Source of the DNA: Lingula anatina
Lineage: Eukaryota > Brachiopoda > Lingulata > Lingulida > Lingulidae
Direction of reading: 5' to 3'
Assembly: GCF_001039355.2 (NCBI RefSeq)
Contig: NW_019775539.1
Coordinates: 22,301 to 72,508 of the forward strand
DNA: 50,208 nt
The notes under the pieces were generated by a model. That model had not been told where the DNA came from. It saw only the letters and a program-made list of their open reading frames with translations, and searched no databases. Positions 11,343 to 22,900 of this stretch are shown here, one piece after another (position 1 is the first letter of the stretch; the number at the start of each line of letters is the position of its first letter). A program made the translations under genes and the position numbers.

Positions 11343-14300
11343 CTGAAATAAGAGAGAAAAATATATTGGCACGTTTTTATGTACTCAACTAAAAGAACTA
11401 GTTTTTTTAATTATAGGGAGTTTCGTAACTGTCATTTATTACACGACTCAAGTCTCATTTAAAACAATTCAATTTCAATTAAAAATTGAGATCATGCCCA
11501 GGTCATTGAAAATCTGGAAATGCGTTTGTAAACATTATTTTGAATAAATGAATTAACATTAAGGGAAAAATCGAATTCTGTTTCATGGAATATTATGCGC
11601 CAATAATTCGTATCCTTTCCATTAACATTTTCTCGTGTAGTTACTTTGGTGAAGTTTTGAAACGTTTTTAAACATCAATAAACGGCACGTTAATATGACT
11701 TTAATATCAATTTTACTAATATTGACCAGCACAGTAGTAGGTGGAATCGATAAGTACATACTCACCAATTGAAAAGCCAAGTCCAGCCATTGGCGGTATC
11801 AGTGCAGCAGGAGTCGCGCAAATAGGAATCTGAAAGAAAACATCCTCATAAGCTGACCGCTTATCCACTTTTAAAGTATCGAATTCACGCATAATGTGCT
11901 AACACAGTCCAAGCAGCCTAAACATGCAAAGCAACATCCAAATACAATGATTTTTTTAGCATCCAAAATACTTACAAGTATAATTTTGGTTGGTTGTTAG
12001 TGGAGTCGTTTCTATATGGTGTTTGTTTTGTTAGTTTACTATCTAACATTGTTCAATTTGTTGTGATAATAAATCATGTTCGTGCTTACCTTCTTGCTGA
12101 AGATGACATTGTGCTCGATCATATTTTAAACATATTTGCCGTTAATCTTTAATCTGCCGGAAATCTTTTGTCAATATCATGTACCAGATGAACAAAACTG
12201 TTCAATTAATTTTTTTCATTGACTTGCCTCAATTTTAAGTGGATTTTTTTTCTTCAAATTTTTAATTGATAAAACATGATAAAATTTGCAATTTGTTTAT
12301 TCCTTTCATAGACAGGATAGCTGGAAGCAAGGAAAGGCATCTATACTTGAACATTAAACATTTGTGCGATTGGTCAGTAAATTCCTTCACCACATAATTA
12401 CTTTGATGCAAAAGTATCTGAACACTGAATCCTAGTTACCCTCTCCATCGATACTGCCCGTCCTACCGGAAAATGAAATACTTATCTACAAATACAAGTG
12501 ATGTTACTCCCATCTACATTCTTACAGTCCATACTAATAATTCATTAAAATACGACCAAATTCGCCCATACAATTGTCTGATAACGGGCGGTACGCTTCA
12601 ATAAATATATCTAGTTTAAGGTATTGGATCGCCCTTAAATTAAGCTATGCCAGATGTTAATAATCGTTGTAGGATTCCATGGTTTCTGGCTCGTCATCCG
12701 AATTATCCGCACTTTTTTGGTTTTGGGCGTAGGTCACATACTGGACCGGGCATTTGTCGTTCATGATAAGAGCCTGGAAAAATGAAATTCACTTCTTTAG
12801 AAATAGTTCTAACTGGCTTTTAAAGTATCGTGAAACATTATAATGTCGACGCAAGCAATTGCAATTTGCAATGCATTTCTTGAATTGGAAAAGAGTACTG
12901 TAAATGATACCCATAAAATATAGTATATATATAAAGAACTGCATGAATAATGCATGAATAATGCAGAGCACAAGTGTATGTTTAAGATGTGTACTTTGTA
13001 GGCCTATATGCAGTTTGATAAGCCTGGTATCAAGTGTGTACGTGCATGCATGGTCCTGTGCATTCTCACAAGTGTTGATAACGGTTCCTACCATCTTCTC
13101 CTCTTTGACAGCGGGTGGGTTGCGCAGGAAATACATCAGCGGCGCGAACAGGAATACAGTTATCGCCATCCCCCAAAGCATCCTACAAAGTTAACAAACC
13201 TGTTCATCATATACACTAGTGCGTGGAATGTATTCTGCCGCTTGTGCCGTTTAGAATTCAAAACTAATTAGTGGATGAATAAATACGACCACCTTGCGTC
13301 TCCCAATCTAAAAATTGCCTTATAAACTTAATTTGATAACATCTTACCATCAAAAGGCGTGCCTCAGAAAAGTCAACATGCGTTACTGGTTTCAAAAGAA
13401 ATGTGAAAAAAATGTGAAACTTGCCATGAAAATCCAACTGCTTTCACTATCGTTCCACTCAAAGACGGCCCTATAAAATAAAATAAATGCAATCAAAGAC
13501 GATGGATCAAACAGAGACTAAAAGGTCATTGCCAAATGGAACTATCGTTACACGTAGATCGAGCCGACTCCGTGGGTTCCCTCGCTGAATGATTAACATG
13601 CCTCCTCCTGGCGTTGAATAGAATGCAGAAAAACTGGTGATCATACGACTATGTTGGAAATATAAGAAGGCGTGTTAATCTGCTAAACCGATTGCATTTA
13701 GCCAAAGTCCCCGCGAAGTTGGATCGATCTACGATCTAAAATAGTTTTGTGTGGAATGAATTTCAACACGAGAGAAATAACAATTGACTGTTCCCTTAAA
13801 TTATATATATATATATATATACGATGAATCAATATTTTACCCATTTTTTCGTAAAGTTCTGTACGTACCAACAGCAAACCCCAGACAAAATGCCACGTCT
13901 GCTATGGCATACACGCTGCCGTAGACCGACGTATGGCGCAGGTCCACCAAATAACCCATGTGAGGCATCATAGCAGAATCTACCATTCCTGGAATAAAAA
14001 ATGATTTTCATGCCTTTGATCCTTGCTAGAGGTTTTATTCCTGACCGCAAATGTGTGCGATACATTTTTCAATACATTTAAGGAGTCAAATTTTCCTATG
14101 ACAAAGATTGTATTAGTAATGTCGATCAACGTTTTTTTTTACAGATTTTAAGACTGAGTTGACAGGTCGTTGGTAGATTTATTTGAAAAACACATTTTAG
14201 TTGCAATAAAAGAGGTATACGTACCATAGCATACCCTTTCGACTTATATTTTGGCATACAAACGAATAACTGCAATAACTGCGTTTATGTAACATGAATG

Positions 14301-17300
14301 CATGCATTGATAATGTAACATGAATGTATTGATAAAACAACCAGTTTCATTGAAATGCCATAAACAAAAAAGAAGCTAACGGTTTCACTTAGAAAGACCA
14401 AAGAAAGAAGAAAAGAATAACTGATAAAAGGAGCTGAAATCTATGAAACTAGAGAACGTGATACTTACCGATAGAGAAGCCTAAACCTGCCATCGAAGGA
14501 ACAAGTACATTCGGATTACGGCAAAATGGAATCTGCAAAATTTGCCTGGATTTTGAATTCACGGCTTTGTCAGGTTAATAAGGCAATGAGAGCGCCGAGA
14601 AAGGGCGATGAGAAGTTTAGTACTGTAGACTACTTCAACAGCAACTGTCAAATTGTGCTTCAGGTCAGCACCTGACCATTCCGTTATTGAGAGTAGCGTG
14701 AACCAAAACTTTTTGCATGAAACGTTTTAGCTTGAGCAATTGATTTTAAATTAAGAAAAGTGATTCTGACAGTGCTCTTGAAGGTTAACAACAAGGCTAC
14801 AACATACAATTTCCTAAAACAGAGTCTACAAACAATAAGGAACACGGATACATTGATATATAAACAGTGCATCAAGCATGCCTACAGTCACTTACCGATA
14901 GCAAACCCAAGCCCAAAATTTGGCGCAATGAGGTGAAATATATTCTTGGAAAAAGGGATCTGCAATGACACAATGACATCACTGACGTTCACAACGTTCA
15001 TTGGTAGAGTGCAATTGAATCGTAATAATAAGCGTGACAAGGGAAGTGACATAAATGTTTTTTTCGTGTAAGATAAGTAATGTATCACTGTGGAGGGTGC
15101 ATCACGATGCTGTTCACAAAGTGTGTTAGCTTGACAACACAAAATGTGTCACGAACTGAACAACACGGCACACCGAAATAATACGTTACTTTAATCGTAT
15201 TAATGAAGGAGACATTAATGAAGGAATTAAAGAAACTATTCTTAAAATTTGGGAGGGTGCAAAATCTTGATAGATTACAGCACTATATGTTGATAAACAA
15301 TTAAAATTGTAAAAACTTATTGTTCAAAGAACAACTTGCCTGCTTTTGTGAAGAAAACTATAGTTTTTTTTAAATTATTCGGATATCTTTTATGAGTAAC
15401 CCATCTTTTTAGATTTCTGTTTACGTATAACTGGTCATACAAACCACCAAGATAACCTACCGCTACGAGGCAACAGCCGATAATAATCATACCAATCAAC
15501 GAACTAAGCCATCTGAAGAAGAAAAACGATCCGTTAAAAAATAAATATATATTGAGGTCTGAATGCATGCTCCTGAGAGACAGTTTGACAAAATAAACGA
15601 TTTGATACTGGGACAATTATAGACAATATGTATTGAAAACTTCACCTTCCGATCTTGTTAGCTAGCGGTCCAAACGTATTTGTTCCTATCATGTATGATA
15701 TGCTGGCTGGGAGGAAAGCTGTGCCTGCAATAGATATAACGCCATTTGCAAATACGGGTATCTCCATTTGCACTTACGGGTATCATATCAATATCAATTA
15801 TTAAGACACGTATTTTGTTTTGATGCGCTAGATATTATTTCGACAGTAGATTTTCAATCTCGACATCTGGGACACTGGGTACTGAACAACATTCAGCAAG
15901 AAAGTAATCACCTTGCTGCCATTCCGGTGCATTCATTGTATCCAGCATCCATATTGGAAGTGAAGGCTCTAGCATGGCAATGCCCATGTTAGCAAAGGTA
16001 ATGGCCCCTAAAACAGTGCAAAACGGACTCAGAAGTAAGATTAAATTATAGATATCGGTATGAACGTAACGAGGACGCACTTTGTCAAGAGTGAAAACAT
16101 TTGACACGGTAATGTTTATATATATATATAAAATATAAAATATAATAATACAACATTAATGATGATAATGATAATAATAGTTGAAGTAAAATCTACCTGC
16201 GGCAAGAAGAATGTAAGGATCTGTCAAGAGATTTTTCAGGGAAGCTCCTTCTTGACACTCCGGAGTTACTCGGGGTTTTAGGACGATAAGCTGTAATACT
16301 GAAAGGCAAAATATACGATTAAACGTGCAACATGCACAAATATTCTTTAATATGTTAATATTTAGAATTAATATGGATACGGGTTTAATGTGTACGGTTG
16401 CTTAAAATGGAATACAGTGAGTACATACTCAGAAAAAAAATAAAGGTATAGTAAACGATAATTGTATCAGGTTTTAATCGTGTCAATCTGAATTCTTACT
16501 CTAGTCTGAATGGAAGATTCATGATGTGCGTTAACTTACATCCATCAAATAAAGCCAATGCCGCTAATATAAGGAAAGGCGCTTCCTTGCCTGCAAATTG
16601 GTACATCACACCACCGAACGGAGGACCAACTAAAATTTGATAAATACCACATTTTGCTATGTTTCTGTAAATGTTGCTACCTCAAAACAAGGCCGTAGGA
16701 TTTTAACCTAAAGTACTTTTTTTTCATAATTTCTTGTGCTTATGCAGTTATCTAAAATGTTAGATACCTTTTAATAAAGATATTATTATCCCGATAAAAA
16801 TTGTATTTTAGTGAGAAGTACAAATATACATGTAAGCGTTATCTTATAATTAGCCTAGTGAAAAGTGAACGTTAAAACATATCTAAAGCAAACTTCGATT
16901 GGACAAAAGTGTCGGTCGGTAAGTTCAAGAAAAAATGTCATGACGTAAGAAAAATTCGATATTTGTGTTATTTTGAGTCAAAATCCAATAAACCTTGAAG
17001 TGTGTGTCCTCCAATTTGATGGATATTTAACGAAAATGTGGCATTCATGCAAACTCATCATAAAAAACGTGTACATTGTTACTGAATACGATAAATATTT
17101 TTGCTTTAGCCTGTATCCTTCTGTCTTTCACTTTTTAGTAACGATAAAGTTTTTGTTCAATCTCCCGGAGCTTCCTGTCCTAAGAACTCACTAAGAACCC
17201 CTAAAGCTAGTCCACTTAGAGCAATCCCCATGGCGTGTCCTCGCTCGTTGTCATCAGGGTATACCTCCGCTATCATACCCATGCCTGCAACAAAGAATAC

Positions 17301-20300
17301 CCCAACATGTATACTGTCGTGGTGGACCCAGGCACGTTAGTGCATTGTATAATGAACGGTGTATAGCTTCATCATTGATCATGTTGATAAACTGAACCTA
17401 GTTTGAATCACTGTAACCACATTCATGGCTGAAACCACACAAAACTATTGTTGATCTACTATCCGATTGTTGAGTGCACGAAAAGCCTATTCATTTAGCT
17501 TATTCATCGAATCGATAATTCAGACAGTGAAACTGATTGGATTCTTAACTTGGCTCGTTAGGTAATAATGCAAGAGACACTTCTTACGCTTGAGTATTTG
17601 GTACTGTTTTAAAGACTAGTGAACTTGGTAATAGATACTTACCTGACACACTTGAACAGGAAGACCCTACGCCTTGAACTGCCCTCGCCATCAGTAAGAG
17701 CCAAAAACTCTCCGCGAAGGCAAAAACTGCAATGTTATTTCATTAATTATAGTAAGCTAGTTTATCTCTTCAATTGAAACAACTACAATATCCAACTCTT
17801 TACTTTGCAATGATCCCAAAACGCAATTGACAAGAGGAATTCAAACTACTAATTAAACACTTCATATGGAATTTAAAAATATATATATATAAATCTTCCG
17901 CCTTATTCTCCAATGGCAAATTAATATTACTCGTTTTTGCAAGTTAAACATTTACATAATATGTGTTAAAATAAGAACGAAAACATACTTATTGTTGAAA
18001 CAAACATGATGACAAATCCTGTGAACATTGGTATGCTGTAACCGATCCTGAAATTGTAAAAAGAGTAGGGGAAATACTAAAAAAAATTAACGTTACAGAC
18101 AAATCATTCCATCATCTAACCGTCATAGTTATTGAATGATTGAAAATATTCACACAGAACATATCTACATAAACTGAAAGTTAACTTTATGTAAACTGAA
18201 ATTCTAATTTCTCGAAAATTGCCTCCCATAATTCAACGAAATTGCACTTGATACTACAAAGTTTTTAGTTTCTTAGATTAAAGCATTCTTTCTGACTGCC
18301 AGTGCCTCTGTTAAATTAATTACGCTTTCAGTCAGAATGAGCCAACAATACATACCATTAAGGTGCAAAACATTTTAACCTAGTTGTGTTTGAATCATAA
18401 TAAATTTTGTGTAGACTTGCAATTACTCTGTTTAAAATCCTATGTCACAAAATTGGGGTCTGCCTATCCAAGAGCTCCTTTAATAAAATGATCTTATTTC
18501 AGATGTTTAAGAAGATATTTGCTGATATAAAGACACGTTTCATGACAGAAGAGAAACTGAGAGAAGTTTGCAAGTGTATACAAGCTGATCGATTGGACCT
18601 CTCTTCTAAGAAAGTCCTACTCGTACCACAGGTAAAATCCCAAATCACTACATATAATACAAACATTGCGTTTTTTGGACTGTAAATTTTTAACTGAACG
18701 CCTTAGGGATATCACTTTAGCTTGAATTTAAAACTTTTGTCCACAAGAAGAAATATCACAACGTAGTATATTTAAATGCAAAATGATTAAATATCAAGAA
18801 GTCCGGTAAGATTTTTATCCACTAGATTTCAATATAGTTTCACGCTGAGTGCACAAGAGCGCATTGGAATTTTGGGTGTTTAATACTACTCCATCTGTAA
18901 CAGGTTACCTGCATGTACGTGCATGATGACAAAAGATCCTTTATCAAACTTTAGTGTCAGGTGCATATACCGAAAGTAAATCTTCACGTGTTTATTGTTT
19001 TATTAACAATATGTTAAATAAGTATTCTGGATTCATATATGTAGTAACGTCAACGGTAACTTACCTGTTGGTTAAAGGGCCAATGAATGGGTTCGTAAGT
19101 AGTTGTACAACTGCCTTAGAAGCAAACAGTAATCCTACTTTGACACTTTCGTTTACAAGATACAAATGTCGCTTTTTTGCCACTTCCTCTGTAGCATTCA
19201 TGACCGCCTCAACGTCGATATTGTCCTCCACCGTGGTTGCATTTTCCGCCAAAACAGTCATTAAATATCTTATTTCGTAGCACTCATCTGGTAGATCGAC
19301 CTTTGGAATATAATGCTTCACCACTTCATCCCAAGTAAAATTAGACCTCGTGGTGGCGTTATGGTCTGTGCACTGTTTCTTATAAAGGACCGTGACATTT
19401 TGATAGGTCTCATTGCCTTGTCTGCTAATGTTCAATGAGTGCCTAATAGAAGAAAGGTTCCTTGATGCTGCGACTAAATCTGGATGATCCAAATGGTAAA
19501 GGAAATTTGGAATAATAGGCACTGAAAGAAATGAAAAATAAAAAAGAATTCTGAGTCATATGGCAGGAATAGGGCCTATCTATCTAGATGTGTATATGTA
19601 GTAGAATTTTAATTCAACCAAAATAATATTGCCTGTCTGAAAAACACAAAAAAGAAGTTTACGGAGTGCTTCGTATGTAAAAGAATATTAACCGTTTGTT
19701 ATTTCCAGTAAGGCATATGATTGTTCTAAATTATGCTTGGCAAACTGAGGTTATCCCTCACACTGGTGGACTGTGTTATGGTGAACTAAAGATTGGGATA
19801 AAAATTCCTCTTAGCGTTTGATCTAAATGGTAATTTTGCTCAAAATACCTAATCTAGCCGCCTATCCTTGAGTCTTTGAGACTTTGCCTTAAAAGATGAT
19901 ATCTGACATTTTAGCTTCACTGCTTGCACAAACACAATTAATCAATAAGCAAAGAATGTAATTGCAGTCTTTATTGCTACGGCATACAATCCCAGAATGA
20001 ACCCTAATGGATGTTATTATTCCAGCGCTGATTTTAATACGCAAAACCATATTGTATTGACTAGTTGCTAGAAGAAATTCCAACCAGTGAGACGAGATAT
20101 AGGATATCTAGTTTCTCTGGAAAGGATAGCGTTGTTTTTAGTTTGGAGCATTATTTTAAAAATTTGCGTAAAATCCAATAGGTTCACACCCTGCTGGGGT
20201 GTCAGAGACATTTTGGGTGTAGATATCCCCCTTTTTTTGGAAGTCGTTCCTCTGATAAAGGATATCTTTAAAATTTTTAAGAATTTCGCTGAACTTTCGG

Positions 20301-21171
20301 TTCTGTGTGAGCGGATTGGTAATGACAAAATATGACAAATGTATGATTATTATAAGATTTATTATATTTCAGAACCTTAAAAGAATACACTAGAATTTTT
20401 TTTTTTTTTTGCCGCGTTTAAGTATACAGTACTTCCCACATTGTAAACTTGCCTTCAAATTGCACGCAATACCTCGTTTTCATAGATGGCCCGGTATCAA
20501 ATTCCCATCATGTATTTCCAAGAACAGTGCATGGCAAACTCAAAGAAACTATCTCAATGAAATTAAATGAATAGAACAGCATCTGAACGGGTATTCCACT
20601 TAACATGTCAATGGTGAGGCCAATAATAGTTTGGATTGATGGATTAACATTTTGGAGACGGACAAAATTGGTTTTTAGAGGTGTTATAGACCTTTTCTAT
20701 TATTGATTACAAATGTTATGTATTTGAATTAAACCATTTGTCTTGACTTCGAGGGCAAATACAATACCGAGGGCGGTAGGTAAAACTAATAATGCAAAAA
20801 GTGACAGATGAAACTCTCTTGCCAAAGAAACGCTTTTTTTGGTAAACTACCTGGTATAAGGTCAAATGTTCATGTCATGTGCACGAATTTTCTGGGATTA
20901 TTATAAGTATCATCATGGTAAATCGCAACAAAATGTAATGCCTATTAATATCAAAATATAATACAATAAGGTGTGAGATTGAATGAGGGGAAAATGAAAA
21001 TGAAAGAAAACTGGCTCAAACTTGATACTCACCTACTGTGGTCAGCAGCATGTTGTCAAGAAATATGGCTATAAACACCACAACCAGTACAAGGGTTCGT
21101 GACTGTCGGCATTTAGCGAAGCAATCCTTTACTGTAAAGTTCCTCAGCTGCTCCTTAATATTTAGCGTCAT
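10233..21171 (-). CDS. SLC18A: Vesicular monoamine transporter (SLC18A/VMAT) with duplicated alternative 3' exons
   Basis: A proton/monoamine antiporter of synaptic and secretory vesicle membranes (MFS, 12 helices). Shared exons on minus: 21171-21033, 19521-19065, 18047-17989, 17726-17643, 17284-17192, 16629-16540, 16298-16197, 16007-15912, 15724-15646 and 15512-15461. Then comes one 64-nt exon (14959-14896, 14532-14469 or 11829-11766), followed by cassette A (ending 12657) or cassette B (ending 10233). All junctions keep phase; predicted lengths are 562 residues (A) and 555 (B). TM1 carries [10 protein letters not shown] with the conserved Asp, then [11 protein letters not shown]2 carries [19 protein letters not shown] with the conserved Lys. 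[15 protein letters not shown] favours VMAT over VAChT. Both cassettes keep the conserved Asp residues ([12 protein letters not shown]). The luminal loop has nine N-x-S/T sequons. ATG 21171 is the first in-frame Met after the acceptor at 21262-21261, giving a short cytosolic N-terminus as in VMATs. Confidence 0.93.
11141..11185. repeat. (AAT)n microsatellite
   Basis: An uninterrupted run of AAT trinucleotides in the short intron between the first two exons of VMAT cassette B (11223 and 11041). Confidence 0.95.
11766..11829 (-). CDS. VMAT alternative exon X3
   Basis: A third 64-nt version, flanked by TTTCAG and GTGAGT. It encodes [20 protein letters not shown] then IG. It shares [10 protein letters not shown]-type sequence with X2 rather than X1 and lies just upstream of cassette B. 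This suggests that the X2-plus-cassette block was duplicated in tandem. Confidence 0.87.
12296..12301 (-). terminator. Candidate polyadenylation signal for VMAT cassette A
   Basis: AATAAA on the minus strand about 360 nt after the cassette A stop codon and about 470 nt before exon X3. It could end the proximal isoform transcript. Position supports it; no downstream element was evaluated. Confidence 0.4.
12657..13988 (-). CDS. VMAT terminal exon cassette A (proximal)
   Basis: Four exons: 13988-13869, 13470-13425, 13182-13092 and 12773-12657. They encode [20 protein letters not shown], the [14 protein letters not shown] helix, [46 protein letters not shown] and a tail [20 protein letters not shown] that ends in an acidic [13 protein letters not shown] stretch. 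The intron after 13425 has a GC donor (ATG|GCAAGT), a known minor class with strong flanking consensus. The tail keeps the EEKM-A-L-I form of the VMAT2 dileucine-like sorting signal. Its acidic end resembles the acidic cluster of VMAT2. Confidence 0.88.
13800..13822. repeat. (AT)n microsatellite
   Basis: Short TA dinucleotide run in the intron just downstream (minus sense) of VMAT exon 13988-13869. Confidence 0.8.
14469..14532 (-). CDS. VMAT alternative exon X2
   Basis: A second 64-nt version, flanked by TTGCAG and GTAAGT. It encodes [20 protein letters not shown] then IG. Length and phase equal those of X1, but the core ([12 protein letters not shown] instead of [12 protein letters not shown]) is clearly different and open throughout. 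It lies about 360 bp downstream of X1 and directly upstream of cassette A. Confidence 0.87.
14896..14959 (-). CDS. VMAT alternative exon X1 (canonical form)
   Basis: A 64-nt exon between TTGCAG and GTAAGT, encoding [20 protein letters not shown] then IG. This is closest to the vertebrate VMAT2 form (IAPNFGVGFAIG). Entry phase 0 and exit phase 1 match the upstream exon 15512-15461 and cassette A exon 13988-13869. Because 64 is not a multiple of 3, including both X1 and X2 in one mRNA would shift the frame, so their use should be mutually exclusive. Confidence 0.88.
18503..18631 (+). other. Orphan exon-like segment on the strand opposite VMAT
   Basis: Inside the VMAT intron between 19065 and 18047, the plus strand has a textbook exon: acceptor TTATTTCAG, 129 nt open in phase 0 to phase 0, donor CAG|GTAAAA. 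It encodes 43 residues beginning [20 protein letters not shown] and ending [13 protein letters not shown], with a protein-like mix of charged and hydrophobic residues. I do not recognise the family, and no partner exon was found nearby on the same strand. It may be an exon of a nested gene, an exon duplicated from elsewhere, or chance. Confidence 0.4.
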
Positions 21172-21260
21172 TTTCCTGACGGCGGTAAAGAAAAGATGCG
21201 TCTTATTTTTGGGGAGACTCAAATCAGGCAGTTCTAAGATGCAGTGACAAACCTTCAGTC
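21172..21260 (-). promoter_or_regulatory. 5' UTR part of the first VMAT coding exon
   Basis: The minus-strand acceptor CTTTTCAG at 21268-21261 opens an exon running into the initiating ATG at 21171. The frame stays open upstream to the acceptor without an ATG, so a longer N-terminus from an upstream exon cannot be fully excluded. Known VMATs start close to this point. Confidence 0.6.
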
Positions 21261-21419
21261 CTGAAAAGGCAAGACAATAAGGCAGTTATATAATGCCCAT
21301 TCGAGTCGCACTGTAATAAGTATTTTATATAGTGCGATTACACCCATGTTAAATACACAGACCATGCCGTGTGCCTATCGTTATAAGCATTATAAACAAA
21401 CAGGGTCATAATGCGTCCC

Positions 21420-22900
21420 GCGAAGTTTCGAAACACTGTCCCTGGTGCATATTGGGATATTCCAGATATTTTACTTTGTATTGATCAATATCGTGGCACT
21501 TGCATGTCCATCTCAATTCGCCGCCGATAATCATGTTGCCACAGCCTTCGCCGCCCGCGGTGCTGATGGCGGGTATCACAAGCGGGTTTCTCTGTTGTTT
21601 TATTTACAGAGCTTGCGAACTTCCTCAACAATGACCTCTGAAGAACAGAGCTATGTACTGACAAAACAGCCATCAGCAATATTGCCGGTCGTCGATGACT
21701 TTGAGTTTCATAGTTTTTAATTTTTTTTTCAATTTTTAAGCATTTACAAAATAGTCCAGTTTCTTTAATTAGACCATACCATTTTTCAATCAGATTAGGA
21801 AGTATGTTGGTCTATGTTTGTCCTAAACATCTGTCATTCAGATGACAAATCCTGCGCTCAGTAGACCAAACGGGTCAGAAATTTATGTTTTAAGCTTTCT
21901 CTACCTCTATCATATAAATTACCCACTGCTTCGGCAGTGACAGTATCTTGGTCCTCAACTAAAGAATCCCGCCAAAGGGACCATAACATATCCTCTTTTC
22001 ACTCACTCTGATCACCGGAGAAAGTTTTTGCATTATTGCTGTACACTACCTTTGATATTCCTCTTCTCAAGGTAAATCTGAAAGACAGGCGAATTTTTAC
22101 ACCTGAAGGAGCATTTACCATCGGCTCCAAATGTATACAGGTTCCTGTGCAGCTCTCACAAACCCACAACGAAAATAAGAACAAAAATTCTGCTGACGAA
22201 AATGATGGGAATATACTGGGCCCACATAATCCACGCTGGGGAGGATCTACCCCACTCTGCTTTCAAGCAAAACCTAGCAATTAACACTATGTACGGGCTT
22301 GCTAATATGACATGCATTCTGATATCGAAGTTATACAGAGTAATTGCCCCCCCCCGTCCCCTGTGAAATCAGTGGTGCAGGAACATCTGCATATTATAGC
22401 AGATAGTGTTGGAATCTCATGTTCACCAACAACTTGGTACAATTAAGTCTTCCCATTACTCTGAACAGAATTTTACCATCCAAACAGGGAATCATGTCAA
22501 ACAACACAGATCTCAAATATGAATTGCTATTCACTTTCTTATCAATATGATACTTTCATATGACGAGCATTACATTCCACTGTTCCTCGACAGACACCAC
22601 CACCAGAATACTTCAACACGCCGTACCCAACACTTACATATATCATTATTCTGAACTGACAATCTGTTAGATTTAAACATAGCGAGGGAGGACAAGTGAA
22701 ATTACCTGACACTATCATTGGAACACGACTTGACTTTAACATACTAATCAATGAGATTTCACCTAGTACATTATTTAAGAAAGATTGAGGTATGTCCCTC
22801 GCATAAACAAAAACTAAAACTGCACTCATCTTTCAAGAGAATCTGCCACATAGACAATCTTAATATCTTCCTCTTATATGTCACCACGCGCCTACATTCG
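21420..22900. other. Coding-like but broken, less AT-rich stretch
   Basis: This interval is visibly richer in G and C than its surroundings, especially 21510-21600. It carries several short plus-strand open frames (for example 21601-21720 from MTSEEQSYVLT, and 22036-22284 with TTFDIPLLKVNLKDRRIFTP), all interrupted by stops. No family was recognised. It could be a decayed transposable-element copy or an upstream untranslated/regulatory region of VMAT. Confidence 0.25.

Noticed and set aside
20068-20338. Overlapping open frames in three registers, and a GGTTCACACCC word resembling a Pol III B box
   Set aside because: No family motif in any frame, no splice signals, and no matching A box at the right distance, so neither a gene nor a SINE/tRNA could be supported.
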